Notes: generated by a model not told the origin, from the sequence alone. 64,000 bases of DNA from Caenorhabditis remanei (GCF_010183535.1 NC_071329.1:18056879-18120878); one strand, 5' to 3'. Counted from the stretch's first letter, positions 1-12,846 are shown. Translations and numbers: made by a program.

Positions 1-2035
1 ATGAAAACGCGTCCCAGGCGCGCCAGACAAAAAGAGAATTGGAGAAATTTATAGAAAAATGATGTTTTGGAAGGAATTTTTCAAGTTAAGACAGAAATTT
101 TGAGTTTTCTCTGAAAACTAAGGTAAATCGTTGTTTTGGTGCTGTTAGAGCGCTATTTAGAAACCGGGACGTTTCAAAACCAGGACATTTTGAAACTACG
201 CGTCCTACGTTGAGACTCCAGTGAAAAATGATGATTTGGAAACCAGTAGTGATTTTTTTTGGATGTTTCGAAACCAAGACATTTCATAACTTGGCAATTA
301 CATTTCCAATGACGCTAAATTTATTTCGAAAAAAAGTTTTAAGAAGGACTGAATGTAAATGCGGTAAAGGGAATCGAATAGTGACCTTGTCCGCCCCCCT
401 CGAGAGAGAAAAAGAGAAAGAACAGATGAGTATTCATGTGAATGTGGGTGGTAAGGAGGGAAGGGAGGGAGGGAGTGAACGGTACAAAAAGAGAGAGAGA
501 GAATTAGAGAGGAAGAGAGAGAGAGAAGCAAATAAACCGTTTTCTTCTCTTGAATGACAGGAGGACGGACGGGGCGACAAAAGTCTTTAATGGTAGGGTA
601 GGGGGAGGGGAAGTGACGGGGGTGTCTAAGTGGGAATAGGAATTGGAAACGTTGGTTATGAAATTGTATTCATTTTTATTTGGGTTTCTGACGTCTTTTT
701 GGGTATAGAAACATGGATTTTGAATTTTTCAAAAAATGGTGCATCTACAGTAGCCTAGGGTGGAAATTTGAGATTTTTAGTTTATTTTATGAGAATTCGA
801 ACAATTTTAGCTTCAATATTTTGATTTGTGGGGTTTTTTGGGTCTAGAAACCTTTTTTAGTCTGTTTTTTGAAAAATGGTGCCTTTTGTTATGAGATATG
901 GTGCATCTACAGTAGCCTGGAGTGGAATTTTGAGGTTTTCAGCTTGTTTTGATAAATTAAACGTGAAAATTTTGATTCTTGACGTTTTTTGGGTCTAGAG
1001 ACATGTTAACTCGGAATTTTGAAAATTTGTGCATTTTGTCGTGAGATATGGTGTATCTACAGTAACCTAGAGTGGAATTACGAGATTTTCAACTTATTTC
1101 GTTGCTTTTCGTAGTTAAAATTCAAAAATTGTGATATTTCGGTCAAAATCGTAGTTCGAACTCCTAGAAATCTCAAATAAAACTGAAATTGATTGTGAAA
1201 AACGCGTCAAAGGCGCCTCCTCCTCCTCATGAAATTTATTTTCAAAATGACTGATTCCAAAACGTTTCAACTTTGAAACGTCTTGTGGGTGAAGTCACAC
1301 TTGAAAAAGCGCCTGAGGCGCGCCAGCCAACAAAGGAAATAGAGACTTGGAAAACGATCTAGCAAGACATTGGACGTTTCGAAACGAGTGAAATAATGTA
1401 TTTTATAATATTAACACTACAACCTAAGCCGTTTGACACATAGGACACTACAATCAAGGCTCGAAATGTCTGCGTCTCTCCATCTCTAACTGATAACCAT
1501 ATACATACATAAGGATAGAGGTAAAAAGGTAAAATGATTGAATAGTGATAACGGGGGGGACGGGAGTTTCCTCTCCTATTCATTAGTATGTTTGTATGTG
1601 TGTGTGTGTCTTCCCTCCTCTATGTACATATGGATGCATCATCATCACGGCAAATAATAATAATAAATGAACGGGAGGGATAGAATAATAAAGGAAACCT
1701 CTAGAAGACATCTGGACGGCGACGTAATAATTTTATAACTCTCGTTTTTTTTGTGATCTACTTAGTTTTAGTTGTCTCCTTGCAAAAATATTGGTGGTTA
1801 CGTCACGAACTGGATAGTAGGGGGGGGGGGGGAGGTGGTTTTGCAACACACACCCACAGGCTTTTATGGTATGATTGGAACGTCACTGCCTGCGGGAAAT
1901 TGATTACGTAATAGATTTTGTTTGGGAGATAAATACATAGATACCGAGGGGCGGGAGAAAGGGGGTGATTTTTACATCTAAATAACCAGGAAATTCCATT
2001 TCTGATGTTGAAAAAATCATTGATTTTGAATTTCA
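1..2035. other. Noncoding DNA, no gene recognised
   Basis: No open frame here looks like a nematode exon. Three imperfect copies of a phrase containing GGTGCATCTACAGTAGCCT lie near 740, 900 and 1050. A GA-rich tract spans about 405-530, a TG run lies near 1595-1610 and a poly-G run near 1820-1832. Scattered copies of a short palindromic phrase (GGACGTTTCGAAACC and its TTTTGAAAC variants) occur at 155-290 and 1370-1385. Confidence 0.6.
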
Positions 2036-4092
2036 GAAATTGAGATTGATTTAGATCGTTTGAGATCGTTTGAGATCGGTTGAGATCGGTTGAGATCGGT
2101 TGAGATCGGTTGAGATCGGCTACCTAACTTTGAGATCCCGTCACGACTTTCTGGGTTACGGTAGAAACTCGAAATCTGTTATGGTTATGTAGATCAAAAC
2201 TAGAACTACATTTTTGTAGTTGACAACTTTTTGATAGCTCCACCCACTTTTGAGATATGCGCTTTTAAAGTTGGAAATTGCTTAAATTAGTCATTTTCAA
2301 CGACAAGATGTGATTTTTACAATTTTCCATTTCGGAAGCCACATTTTTAGCAAAAATTTGGCCCCGAAAAGATTTTGATCAAGGTGCACCACTATGAGAA
2401 TGGGTACCAGGGTTCGATCCCGCTTAAGGTCAATTTTTCTTGTTTAAAAAAAATTTTTACTATAAATTGTGATGTGAAAACCTAGGAAACTATTTTTCGA
2501 AATTTTTTTTCAAAAATCTTAAAAATCTCTAAGTTTCAAACTCCGCCCCCGATCTCATATTAGATCAAATTTTTACAATTTTTATATCAATCGATAGATC
2601 ATGTCTAGACCTTCATTTCTGTAGTTGACAGCTTTTTGATAGCTCCGCCCACTTTCGAGATATGCGCCTTTAAAGATAGATAGCTGGAGGCGAGTGAAGA
2701 GAAAGAGCGCAGAGAAGATAGAGTTTAAAGGCGCATAACCCAAAAGTGGGCGGAGCTATTGAAAAGTTGTCAACTATAAAAATGTAGACGTAGATTTGAT
2801 CTACAAGATAAAACAAACTAAAAACGGAAAAAACTCAAAATTTAAAAAAAAAGACCCCAAGCGGGATCGAACCCTGGTACCCATTCGCATAGTGGTGCAC
2901 CGTGACCAAAATCTTCTCGGCTAAATTATAATATGTTTTTGCTAAAAATGTGGTTTCTGGCATGGAAAATTAGGTTTTGGGTAGTTTCAAATGAAATTTT
3001 CCGGTTATTTTAATGTGGAAATCACATTTTGGTGTTGAAAATGACTTTTTTTTCAATTTAAGCGAATTTCCAACTTAAAAAAAAGAAAATTCTGGATAAT
3101 AATAAAATTGTTCTTTTCCAAAAACACAAAAAAGGTCTTAAGTCTTTCTCTAATTCGGAAACAGGAGGAAAATAGGACACGAGTGTGTGTCTCTCATTGA
3201 ACATGAGGTAAATGAGGAACACAACCGGTATAGCCGAAAAACGGGTGACCATGGGAAGAGACCTCCTCCCGAAATGACCTTGTTTCCCTTTTCCCTCTCC
3301 ACTATTCCTTATTGTTTTTTGGTCTCAAAAGTTATTTTTTTCTCAAGAGAATTTGAGATCGGTTGAGATCGGTTGAGATCGCGTAACTAACTTTGAGATC
3401 CCGTCACGACTTTCTGGGTTACTGTAAAGTTTTTTATGTAGCATGACTGTGTAGATCAAATCTAGGGCTACATTTTTGTCATTGACAACTTTTTGATAGC
3501 TCCGCCCACTTTTGAGCTATGCGCCTTTAAAGTTGGAAATTCGTCATTTTCAAGGCGAAAATGGGATTTTAATCTCAAAATAACCGGTAAATTCTATTTC
3601 TGACGTCAAAATCTATGTAAAACCTAATTTTCCATGTCGGACACCACATTTTTAGCCAAAATTTAGCCAAGAAGGTCAAGGTGCACCACTATGAGAATGG
3701 GTACCAGAGTTCGATCCCGCTTGGGGTCAATTTTTTTAAATTTTGATTTTTTCTATTTTTAGTTTATTTTATCTTGTAGATTAAAAGTAGCGCTACATTT
3801 TTGTAGCTGACAACTTTTCGATGGCTCCGCCCACTTTTGTGATATGCGCCTTTAAACTCGCTAGCTTCTCTGCGCCTCCCCCTCTTTCACCAGCAGTAGG
3901 CAATCTTTAAAGGCGCATAGCTCAAAAGTGGACGGAGCTATTAAAAAATTGTCAAATACAAAAATGGAGATCTAGACATGATCTATCGATTGATATAAAA
4001 ATTCTAAAAATTTGATCATCTATAAGATCGGGGACGGAGGCTGAAATTTGGGGGTTTTTCAGATTTTTGAAAAAAATTTCGAAAAATAGGTA
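2036..4092. repeat. R1 repeat cluster with tRNA-like segments
   Basis: Four head-to-head or tail-to-tail copies of a repeat found across the window. The full unit starts with tandem TGAGATCGGT units (2045-2120, 3355-3380). It continues through a block ending in GATCCCGTCACGACTT, then a conserved block reading roughly GACAACTTTTTGATAGCTC. It ends in a tRNA-like stretch with a near-consensus A box (TGGTCAAGGTG) about 30 nt before a B box (GGTTCGATCC). Copies run forward at 2036-2430 and 3355-3725 and reverse at about 2560-2920 and 3780-4090. A tRNA-derived SINE-like or composite origin is my inference from the box spacing. Confidence 0.65.
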
Positions 4093-4173
4093 TGTAGATT
4101 AATTTTTTTGGAGACAACAAATTGTTATAATAAAAAATAGTATATATAATCATTATCAATTATCAATTAGATA

Positions 4174-7100
4174 TCAGTAACCAGTGGTGACTTCCAGTGT
4201 TCGATGAGGCTGACGTGAATGATTTTTGTGATGATCTACACGAACACTGACGACACGTGTCATCAGCGTCTTCTGCTCGGCGTCGGTGGAGGAGGAGCAC
4301 CGCCTGGAAAAACGTTTTTTGGACGGTTTCAAAATGTCCTGATATCTAGTTTTAGGATAACTCGGTTTTGAAACTATGTAGTTTTGAAATGTCCCGGTTT
4401 CAAAGCATCCCCCTCCCAAAATCAACTTACTTTGCTTTCCCGGGTTTCTGATTTCCTTTGAACACCCAATTCCCAATCCGATCGCCCAGAATAGTCCGAC
4501 AAAAAGCGCTTCGATACTTCTGTGACAATATATTGTAGAGAATCGGATTGGCAGCGGAATTCGAGTAATAGCAGAATCCAGAAATGTAGAAAACGATCAT
4601 TGATAGGAATTGAACAGGCGGCGAGACGGTTTCAGTCTCCGACCAGACGGTGTAAACGGATAGAAGACGTTGGATATGAAATGGAAGCCAACAGATGAAG
4701 AAGGTGATCACTACGGATACTGTAAGGAGAATTTTTCATATAAACTGCTCTAACTTTTTCAGTTTTTGAGTATTCTCTTAACTTCTTGCAGATTCATATT
4801 CAGCTAGTCGAGACGGTTCAGAAAAGTACCCACAAGCCTATGTAGGGTCCCACCACGAAAACTACAGTACCCCCGCCGCGTAAATCGTGTCGAGACCCAA
4901 ATCGCTTCAAACCATGGCTTGTGGGTACTTTTCTGAACCGTCTTGATTAGCTGAATATGAATTTGCAAAAATTTAGTGAAAACTTGGAAACTGAAAAAGT
5001 TAGAGTCTAGAGAAATTTTCGAAAATTTTCGAAATTCTTTTACTTTTTCAGATTTTGCTCATTTTCAAAGGGTTTTGGCTAGAAATTGGTCAATGTGTCT
5101 AAATTTGTCATAAAAAATGCTAAACAACTCACATAACATTTTGAGCACTGTCCTATTACTCCGATTCCTCCGTTTCCTCACTAAATTGTCCTCTTTCAAC
5201 GATTTATCAATTTCCGACGAGTCGAGTTTGATAGCAATATGTGCATACATTATCACTATTGCAATTGCGGGAATAATAAAAAATACTGTGAATGCAAAGA
5301 CGATTAGTGTCTTTTGTTGATCCGGACGTCCTTGGTTCATAGCGCAAAACTCGGTGCCGGTGATTGTCAAGCCATCGGTGGAGACCTGGAAACAAAAAAT
5401 TTTGTTCATTTGGTACCAATCGATAGATCATGTCCAGATCTTTATTTTTGTAGTTGACAGTTTTCCGATAGCTCCGCCCATTTTCGAGATATGCGCTTTG
5501 AGATCGGTTGAGATCGGTTGAGATCGGCTACCTAACTTTGAGATCCCGTTACGACTTGCTGGGTTATTGTAAAAATGTTCTATGTGTTATGACTGTGTAG
5601 ATCAAATCTAGGGCTACATTTTTGTAGTTGACAACTTTTTGATAGCTCCACCCACTTTTGAGATATGCGCCTTTGAAGGTGGAAATTTGCTAAATTAGTC
5701 ATTTTCAACGGCAAAATGTGATTTTTACATCAAAATAACCGGAAAATTCTATTTCTGAGGTTAAAAACTATGCAAAACTTAGTTTTTCATGCCGAAAACA
5801 GCATTTTTAGCAAAAATTTGGTTGAGGAGGTCTTGGTCAAGGTGCACCACTATGAGAATGGGTACAATCCGCTTGAGGTCTTTTTTTTTTTTAATTTTTG
5901 ATTTTTTACTGTTTTTATTTAATTTTATCTTACCTGCCCTGTCCACGCCTTGTCCCTGGCGATTTCCGGCAACGGCAGCTTATTAATTTGCACTATGAAC
6001 GCCATCGGCAGCGCACACACCAACGAGACACTCCACGCCAACACAATTAGTACGTTGGCCCTCCAAAGTGTCGAAAATATTTTCGTTCGGAGAGGGTAGC
6101 TAGAATTTTTAAGGGGTTCTTGAATAATTCTCTTAAAATGAAGCTGAATTTGCTGAAAAATACACCAAAATGTAGGTCTCGGCGAGTTCTATGTCACTGA
6201 TATAATACGGGTCGGGTGGCTATTTGTTAATGGGCCGCAGACCGGGATAAAAGTGCATTAAGAAGATCAGATATAGAATTCGTCGACATCTACATTTTGG
6301 TATATTTTGCAGTTCATAATCATGAGTTTTAAGCGAGATATATGCTTTACAGAAGGCGTTCTTACCAAATAGCAAGCCACCGCTCGAACGAAAAACAACA
6401 AATGATCATGATGGAGGCGTAGGAGGTGAATTCGATGAGGAACGCTCTCGCTTTGCAGATGGATTCACTGAATCTGTACGGGTAGGCGTAGTCGACGGAT
6501 TGGTAGAGCTCCATGGGAAGGCCTGAAAAGGGAGGGATTGAGGGGGTATGGGTAGCGATGATAGTGATAATTCCAATACCGAAACGTCGGGTTTTGAAAT
6601 GCCACAGTTTTGAAATTGTTGGACGTTTACACTTGGCAACTGTTTCATTTTAAGACCAAACGTTTCGGTATCATCGCTATCATCGCTATCATCAAAAACT
6701 CACCCAAAATCAGCGCAATAATATCCGAAATTGCCAAACTGAACAAATAATAATTCGTCGGATTATGCATTGACTTATTCGCCACAATCACAATACACGT
6801 GCAAACATTTCCAAACAATCCCAACAGGAATACGGTAGCGTAGATGATGACGGTGGGAATCACCACGGCTGCCTGAAAATAAATAAGTTGGTTTTGAAAC
6901 GGATCCAGTTTTTTTTTTCGAAAATTTCGAAAAATAAAAAACTGCTCTAAGGTTTTGAGTATTCTCTAAAATTCTTGCAGATTCATATTTAGCTAGTCGA
7001 GACGGTTCAGAAAAGTACCCACAAGCCTATGTAGGGTCCCACCACGGAAACTACAGTACCTCGCCGCGTAAATCGTGTCGAGACCCAAATGAGTTCAAAC

Positions 7101-7268
7101 CATGGCTTGTGGGTACTTTTCTGAACCGTTTCGACTAGCTGAATATGAATCTGCAAGGATTTACAAGAATACTCAAAAACGACAACTTACAGATTGACAT
7201 TTTTCTCCGAGTGTCGCCAGCACATACTCGGTCACAACAGACACGTTATATTCAACTGTGCACGACAT
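4174..7268 (-). CDS. Neuromedin-U-receptor-like neuropeptide GPCR, 413 aa, 7 exons
   Basis: Rhodopsin-class peptide GPCR of the plasma membrane, expected to bind an amidated neuropeptide and couple to G proteins. Exons on the minus strand: 7268-7191, 6872-6704, 6522-6366, 6099-5934, 5385-5133, 4719-4431, 4303-4174, total 1242 nt. The start ATG directly follows a TTTCAG acceptor, as expected for spliced-leader addition. TM1-TM2 lie in exon 2 (GNVCTCIVIVANKSMHNPTN then NYYLFSLAISD), typical of nematode NMUR proteins. TM3 ends in ERWLAIC, so the usual D/ERY triplet is ERW. Cysteines in SICKAR and EFCAMN can form the extracellular disulfide. TM5 is in exon 5, TM6 carries FFICWLPFH and TM7 carries NSAANPILYN. 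Length fits the family. Introns hold R1 and hairpin repeats. I cannot say which nmur paralogue it is. Confidence 0.9.
4786..4968. repeat. Hairpin MITE in the intron before the TM6-TM7 exon, copy 1
   Basis: Inverted repeat with arms of about 55 bp: TTGCAGATTCATATTCAGCT on the left and its near complement on the right, around a centre with TACAGTACCCC. It lies in the intron between GPCR exons 5 and 6. A second copy sits in the first intron of the same gene at 6975-7156. Confidence 0.75.
5401..5930. repeat. R1 copies in a GPCR intron
   Basis: A reverse R1 fragment (5405-5495) runs into a full forward copy with three TGAGATCGGT units, the GCTCCACCCACTT block and the tRNA-like GGTGCACCACTATGAG segment. 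The B box is lost: after GGGTAC the sequence skips directly to AATCCGC. It makes this intron far longer than the gene's others. Confidence 0.7.
6975..7156. repeat. Hairpin MITE in the first GPCR intron, copy 2
   Basis: Same element as 4786-4968, with the same arm sequence and centre and a few substitutions. Two copies of one hairpin in two introns of a single gene suggest local hopping or intron-to-intron copying. Confidence 0.75.
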
Positions 7269-8644
7269 CTGAAATTCTTTTTTTTCTCAAAAAAAACAAA
7301 TTTTTAGGACATGGAGCCCAAAATACGAAGAAATGGATGCACAAACTTTACTCTCTTTTCCTCTATCCCCTTTTTTATTTGTTTTCTTAGTTTGGTCCGT
7401 CCCCGAAAAACAAGAGGAGTAGATGGAGAGGAATTGGTGTAAATTGGATTAAAATTAAAGGAATTTCGAGAGAGTCCAAACTTCTTTTATTCTGGATGGT
7501 CAATAAACTTTTGGACGAGAAAATTGTCGAAAAAATAAAAAAAGGACAGAATTTTTAGCAATTTGTTGCTAGAAAAGGAAGAATGGAAGCTGGAAACGCG
7601 AGAATTCTGAATATAGGATATTGAGCGAGTTTTTTAGCAAAAATTGCAATAAAAATGGAACAAAAGTGAGCTGTTTTCAAAAAATTTCACTCCCTATTGA
7701 TCGTCCACGTTATAAGTACGCGATTTGGCTGAGTGGCGACTCAACCTGCCAAGTGGTGTGCAAACGCGCTTCACTAGACTTCCAGTTTGGAAAAATATGG
7801 AATAAAAAAATTGTGTTATTCAAACTACAGTTTAGTCAGAAAAACAAAATTTTCGTTTTTGCTGTTTCAATCTGGCGTACCTTTGACGCGTTTTGCATTA
7901 GCACTGACTGTTACAGAATAGACTACGCCTAGGGGATCATTTTTGTAGTTAACAACTTTTTCCTACTATCGGGGAGGGGCTGGGGTGTCGGTGGCGCGCG
8001 CCCTTTTCTAGATACCCATCTTTAAAGGCGCATATCTCAAAAGTGGGCGGAGTTAGAAAAAAGTTGTCAACTACAAAAATGGAGAGCGAGACTTTTTCTA
8101 TAAAATGGTTTAAAAATTTGGAAGTTTGAATAAAAACTGGTTTGGTAGAAAAATGTCAAAATTTTTGAATTTTAGCAAATTTTAGAGGTTTTTGAAACAG
8201 TTTTTTGGAATATTTGGGGTATTATTTTTTTGTACGAAAAAAATTTTAGATTCCTCAATTACTCCCCAAAATGTCCCCAAAAATGACGAAAATGAGTTCC
8301 TGATTCCTCCCCGGATATCTCTCTCACTTCCAGGAAAAGAAAACACTAATTTTTCACGGTCTAACGACCAATAAACACCTCTCTAATTCATGCATTCCGT
8401 TAATTATTCAAAAAATTGGATTCGGGGAGGAAGAGAGCAATTGCAAATAGCTCAAAAAATGAAAGTTTTTTGGGGATAAAAAAATCGAAAAGTCTCTATT
8501 TTTTGTTCTCTTTTGTTGCAGAATATTTGAAATGAGATGGATATGAATAGACACCACTGCGGGGTGTCGAAAATATGGAAGCTCATAAAAATTTTGAGTG
8601 GAAATGTGGAATGAGACTTTAGGGGGATGGAGGAATAGAAAACA
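7269..8644. other. Upstream region of the GPCR gene
   Basis: Should hold the minus-strand GPCR promoter; no motif could be assigned. A partial R1 copy (GACAACTTTTTC block and its reverse) sits at about 7925-8090. Open frames here are low-complexity and have no recognisable product. Confidence 0.4.
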
Positions 8645-9921
8645 AGGACGTTTCGAAACCAACTGTTTAGGTGTTTAGCAGATTTACGGTTTCCAGATGT
8701 CCAGTTCTAAAATGTCCTGGTTTCCAATTGTCCCAATTTCAAAAGCTACGAAATCTAGCTATAATCCCTAACTTTAGAACATACAACCTGGACGTTTCGA
8801 AACTGAGCAATTCTAAACTGAGACATTTCAAAACTCGGTCATTCTACAATCAGAATGTTTCTTTTTTTTCCATTTTTCAACATCTCTAACCAGATTTTGT
8901 ACGTTTTAAAACATGACATCGCAGAACTGAACATCTGGGAACCGTCCCATACATAAAAAAACTGTCTAGAACTCGTTTCCCTCAAAATGATACCATTGAA
9001 CTCATGATTCTATCATTCCTAGAATCAATTATTCCTCATTCTATTCTATTTGCCAAAAAAAGCGGAGAATGGGTGTTCGTCAGTGACAGACACAATATTA
9101 ATTCATTACCCTTTCCCCCAATTCTCAAATTTTGAATTTAAATTCACATCACGCTATTTCTTAGTAGTTTTTTGCTTCCTTGGGTGGCATTTTGTCATTT
9201 TTGAAGGGACTATGACGTTTCGAAACCAAGGAAGGTCCGACGCGTAGGAAAAAACAATTTTTTCGGCTCGCGGAGCATTAACGAATAGCTTTACAGAAAA
9301 TGGAATCCTGTATGATTTTCGGACACCCGACAACGTTTTTATCTACATGGCAAGTTCAAAATCTCAAAAGAACACACTTGAAAGCCTTCCCGATAACATT
9401 TAAGAAAAAGGAGAGGCGAAAAAACTCTGCTCACACAATTAAACTTTTTCTACACTACACATCTCATTTAGCAAAATGAGTTCAGAATGAAATAAAAGAA
9501 ATGAGATGAGAAGAGAGAGTGTTTTCTGCCTGAACGCCTTCTTCTTCTTCTTTTTTTCTTTGGTTTTTTATGAATAGGCATTGTTCAGAAGGAGTTGTCT
9601 CGTTTTAAAACAATCTTACGGTTTCCAGATGTTGAGTTCTACGATGTCATGGTTTCAAAACGTACGAAATCTGGTTAGAGATGTTGAAAAACGGAAAAAA
9701 TGAAACATTCTGATTGTAGAATGACCGAGTTTTGAAATGTCTCAGTTTAGAATTGCTCAGTTTCGAAACGTTCAGGTTGTATGTTCTGAAGTTAAGGATG
9801 TTTCAGCTAGATTTCGTAGCTTTTGAAATTGGGACATTTGGAAACCAGGACATTTTAGAACTGGACATGTGGAAACCGTAAACCTGCTAAACACCTAAAC
9901 AATTGGTTTCGAAACGTCCTG
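8645..9921. mobile_element. Foldback repeat of the GTTTCGAAACGT family
   Basis: The left arm, about 8645-8942, is matched in reverse by the right arm at about 9617-9921, around a 674-bp spacer. The arms are themselves built of short phrases such as GGACGTTTCGAAACC and ATGTCCTGGTTTCC. The same phrases recur at 155-290, 4310-4410, 10440-10830, 12155-12270 and 63290-63350, so this may be the source or richest copy of that family. No target duplication was identified. Confidence 0.6.
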
Positions 9922-10308
9922 ACTTACAAATCGAAAAAAAAGAAAACTTTTTGAAACCCAAGTTCGCAGACACTCTCGAAACTTCATCTTCTAAACAAAA
10001 TGCAACAAAAAAGTTGCCATCTCTTCTCCTCCCCCTCGTTATTCATTTGCCACTGACCATCTGGGGTCCCTCAGGTCTCAATGGCATTTTGAAAAAGAGC
10101 ATTTCAAAAAATTCAAAAATTATTCATTGTCTGGTATTAAAAACTAGTAAAAAAAAGATAAGTACAAGATTCATATGTACAACATCAAAAAGCAAAGAAT
10201 TTTGACAAAAAAAAAAGAGTCCAAGCCCGCTTAATTGAGTTTTTCGTTATCCTTTTGAAAAGGGATTTTTTGAAAAGGAGGAAGAAGATAATGTAGGCGT
10301 CACACGTT
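9922..10308. other. 3' flank of the srd-like gene
   Basis: AT-rich DNA with no convincing coding exon. It separates the foldback element from the stop codon of the srd-like gene. Confidence 0.4.
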
Positions 10309-12846
10309 TCAGAATCCGTTGAGGGAGAAGAGCATTGCACTGACGAGGATGGCAGGTTTCAGGAGAGGGGTTGGAAGGAGCCAGGACGTTATTACGGATC
10401 TGGAAATGATAGCGATGATAGAGGTGATAGCGATGATAGCGATGATTTTCAAAACGTCTTTAAAATAAAACAGTTTGGGTCATTTCAAAACCGGAATTCA
10501 TGAAACCAAGACATCTTGGAACTAGACGTTTTAAAACGGGAGGTCTTGAATCCGGAGGTACTGAAACCGGACGGATCTTAAAGTTTTATAACGATCGGTT
10601 TCGAAATGACCGGTTTCGAAACGGCAAGTTTTGAACAGAGCCTGGCGCATATTATTTCAAAACTGAGACATTTTGAAACCGGACGTTCTTAAATTGGCCG
10701 TTTTAAAACGAAAACTATTGAAAAGCTCAAAATTTGAAATGGGGACGTTTTGAAACCGAATTTTCAAATAAATCTGATTCATTTGGTATCATTTCGCTAT
10801 CAAAATGTCATACTTGAAAACTTAGACGCTTTAAAACCGTTTTCCTTATTTCACTCACCTATAGGGTCTCACAAAATACAATGAAATCAGCGGAGTGATC
10901 ATCGGCATACACTCCATTATCCGAAATGGCAAATTCTCTACGATAACTCCTCCAATCACTTGGAACAAAAGTAGCAAATAGAGAGTAGAAGCTGTCAACC
11001 AGAAAATCGGGACGACCGCCTGGATAGTGAGTGCTTTAATCAACTGTTTGTGGGATGTCCGTGTGGTTTCAGACATTGTCATCCGCCCACGACCATCCAG
11101 AATCTTCAGGGTTCGATATCGAAAGTAGACGATGACGGCGTAGATTGGAAAGCAGGGAATTGTCATGTAGATGATGGAGGAAAACGTGGAGAACGACCAG
11201 ATACTCATGTTGCCCGCTATCACCACTTCTGGAATTAGATTTTCAGAAATTGAGATTATTTTTAGATCGGTTGAGATCGGCTGAGATTGGCTACCTAACT
11301 TTGAGATCCCGTCACGACTTTCTGGGTTACGGTAAAAACTCAAAATGTGTCATGCTTATGTAGATCAAAACTTGAACTACATTTTTGTAGTTGACAATTT
11401 TTTGATAGCTCCGCCCACTTTTGAGATAATTTCGAAAATTCTTGCCTTTAAAATTGCAAATTTGCTTAATTACCTATTTTCATCGCCAAAATGTGATTTT
11501 TACACCAAAATATTCGGAAAATTCCATTTCTGACGTTAAAAACTATATTCAAAACCTAATTTTCCATGTCGAAAACTTCATTTTTAGCAAAAATTCGGCC
11601 ACGATGGTTTTGGTCAAGGTGCACCACTATGAAAATGGGTACCAGGGTTCGATTTAAATCTGGCGTACCTTTGGCGCGTTTTTGCATTAGCTTGATAGAT
11701 TTTGTCAAGTGGATCACTTTTGTAGTTTACGACTTTTTGATTGCTCCGCCCACTTTTGAGATATGCGCATTTAAATGTGGGCGCACAGAGAGAGCTGGGG
11801 TGTAGGCGACGCGCGCGCTCTTTTTTCTAGCTACCCATCTTTAAAGGCGCATAACTTAAAAGTAGGCGGAGCTATCAAAAAGTTGTCAACTGCAAAAATG
11901 AAGATTGATATAAAAATTCTGAAAATTTGAAATTCGGAACTTTTTTCCGGTTCCTTACCTCCCCATAACTCCTTGAAATAATGCTTATGATACGAGAATA
12001 CTACTCTTCTCAACTCGTCCTCATTTGCCACGTCCGATAAATAGACAATGACAAAAACAAGGGAGGGAATGTAGGCGATCACACAGAGACGCACGATTTT
12101 GACAGGCTCTGGACTGATTTGGTAGAGGATGTAGTAGCGGTAGAGGAATGAGATCTGGAATTGGTACGTTTTAGAACTGGGACGTTTTAGAACTAGATAT
12201 TTCAGTTTTTAAGTTCCTCTCGGTTTCCACTATTATTCGCTATCATTCGGTGTCAAAATTTCATATTTCAAAACGCCCCTTACCATCAATATCCACTGCG
12301 AGTGTGCGAAGCAATGACAAACAAAAACATGAAGAAAATAGCAGAAATACGAGGAGACGTGTCCACACGCGTCATGAAATATGTATGTGAGTGACCAACC
12401 CGAGAAGACTGTTCTGGAATTGGAAAATCTATGAAAAATTTGGTAGCCTGGGAACCCAAATCCTTGATTTTCTCAGTTTTTTTTTCCAAAATTTTGGTGT
12501 TTTCCACTTTGAAAAGGTCTTGCTCATCAAAAGACATAATTTTGGAGTGGTGGCCTAGAAACCTTACTTTTGCAGCGCCAGCATTCCAGCTAAAGAGCTG
12601 AAGAAGTCAACTAGAGCAAAGTTGAGAATGAGCATCGAATAACTTTGGAGCAATTTTGGTGTCTTGGCAGAAATGAGGTAGATTAGGAGACTGTTGAAGA
12701 TGACACCTGAAAAAATGGATAGCGATGATGGCGATGATATCCAAAAACTCACCCAACGGATTGATAATATACCCAATGACGACAAAAATGTGATCCCATT
12801 TCTGCACATTTCGAATTAAGTCTACATCGGTTGAGTTGAGATTCAT
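10309..12846 (-). CDS. srd-family serpentine chemoreceptor, 339 aa, 6 exons
   Basis: Seven-transmembrane receptor of the nematode Srd group, expected on chemosensory neuron cilia. Exons: 12846-12753, 12706-12568, 12413-12284, 12154-11959, 11228-10859, 10399-10309, total 1020 nt. Family hallmarks: GVIFNSLLIYLI then TPKLLQSYSMLILNFA in exon 2; the exon 3-4 join giving a cysteine-rich TM3 region followed by SFLYRYYIL; RTSHKQLIKALTIQA before TM6; and ISLYFVRPYR at the end of TM7. A TTTCCAG acceptor lies 10 nt upstream of the ATG. All junctions are GT-AG with frame kept and no internal stop, so it looks intact. Introns contain R1 repeats (11240-11930) and the GTTTCGAAACGT phrases. Which srd gene it corresponds to is not decided here. 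Confidence 0.87.
11240..11935. repeat. R1 copies in an srd-gene intron
   Basis: A forward R1 copy (TGAGATCGGT units, GATCCCGTCACGACTT, tRNA-like GGTGCACCACTATG) fuses into a second partial copy and a reverse block at about 11840-11900. Together they fill the intron between exons 4 and 5. Confidence 0.7.

Noticed and set aside
228..557. Open frame rich in Glu and Arg
   Set aside because: Generated by a GA-rich simple-sequence tract; no splice or conservation support.
2045..2120. TGAGATCGGT tandem run as a stand-alone satellite
   Set aside because: The run recurs at the same position in each R1 repeat copy, so it is a part of that repeat.
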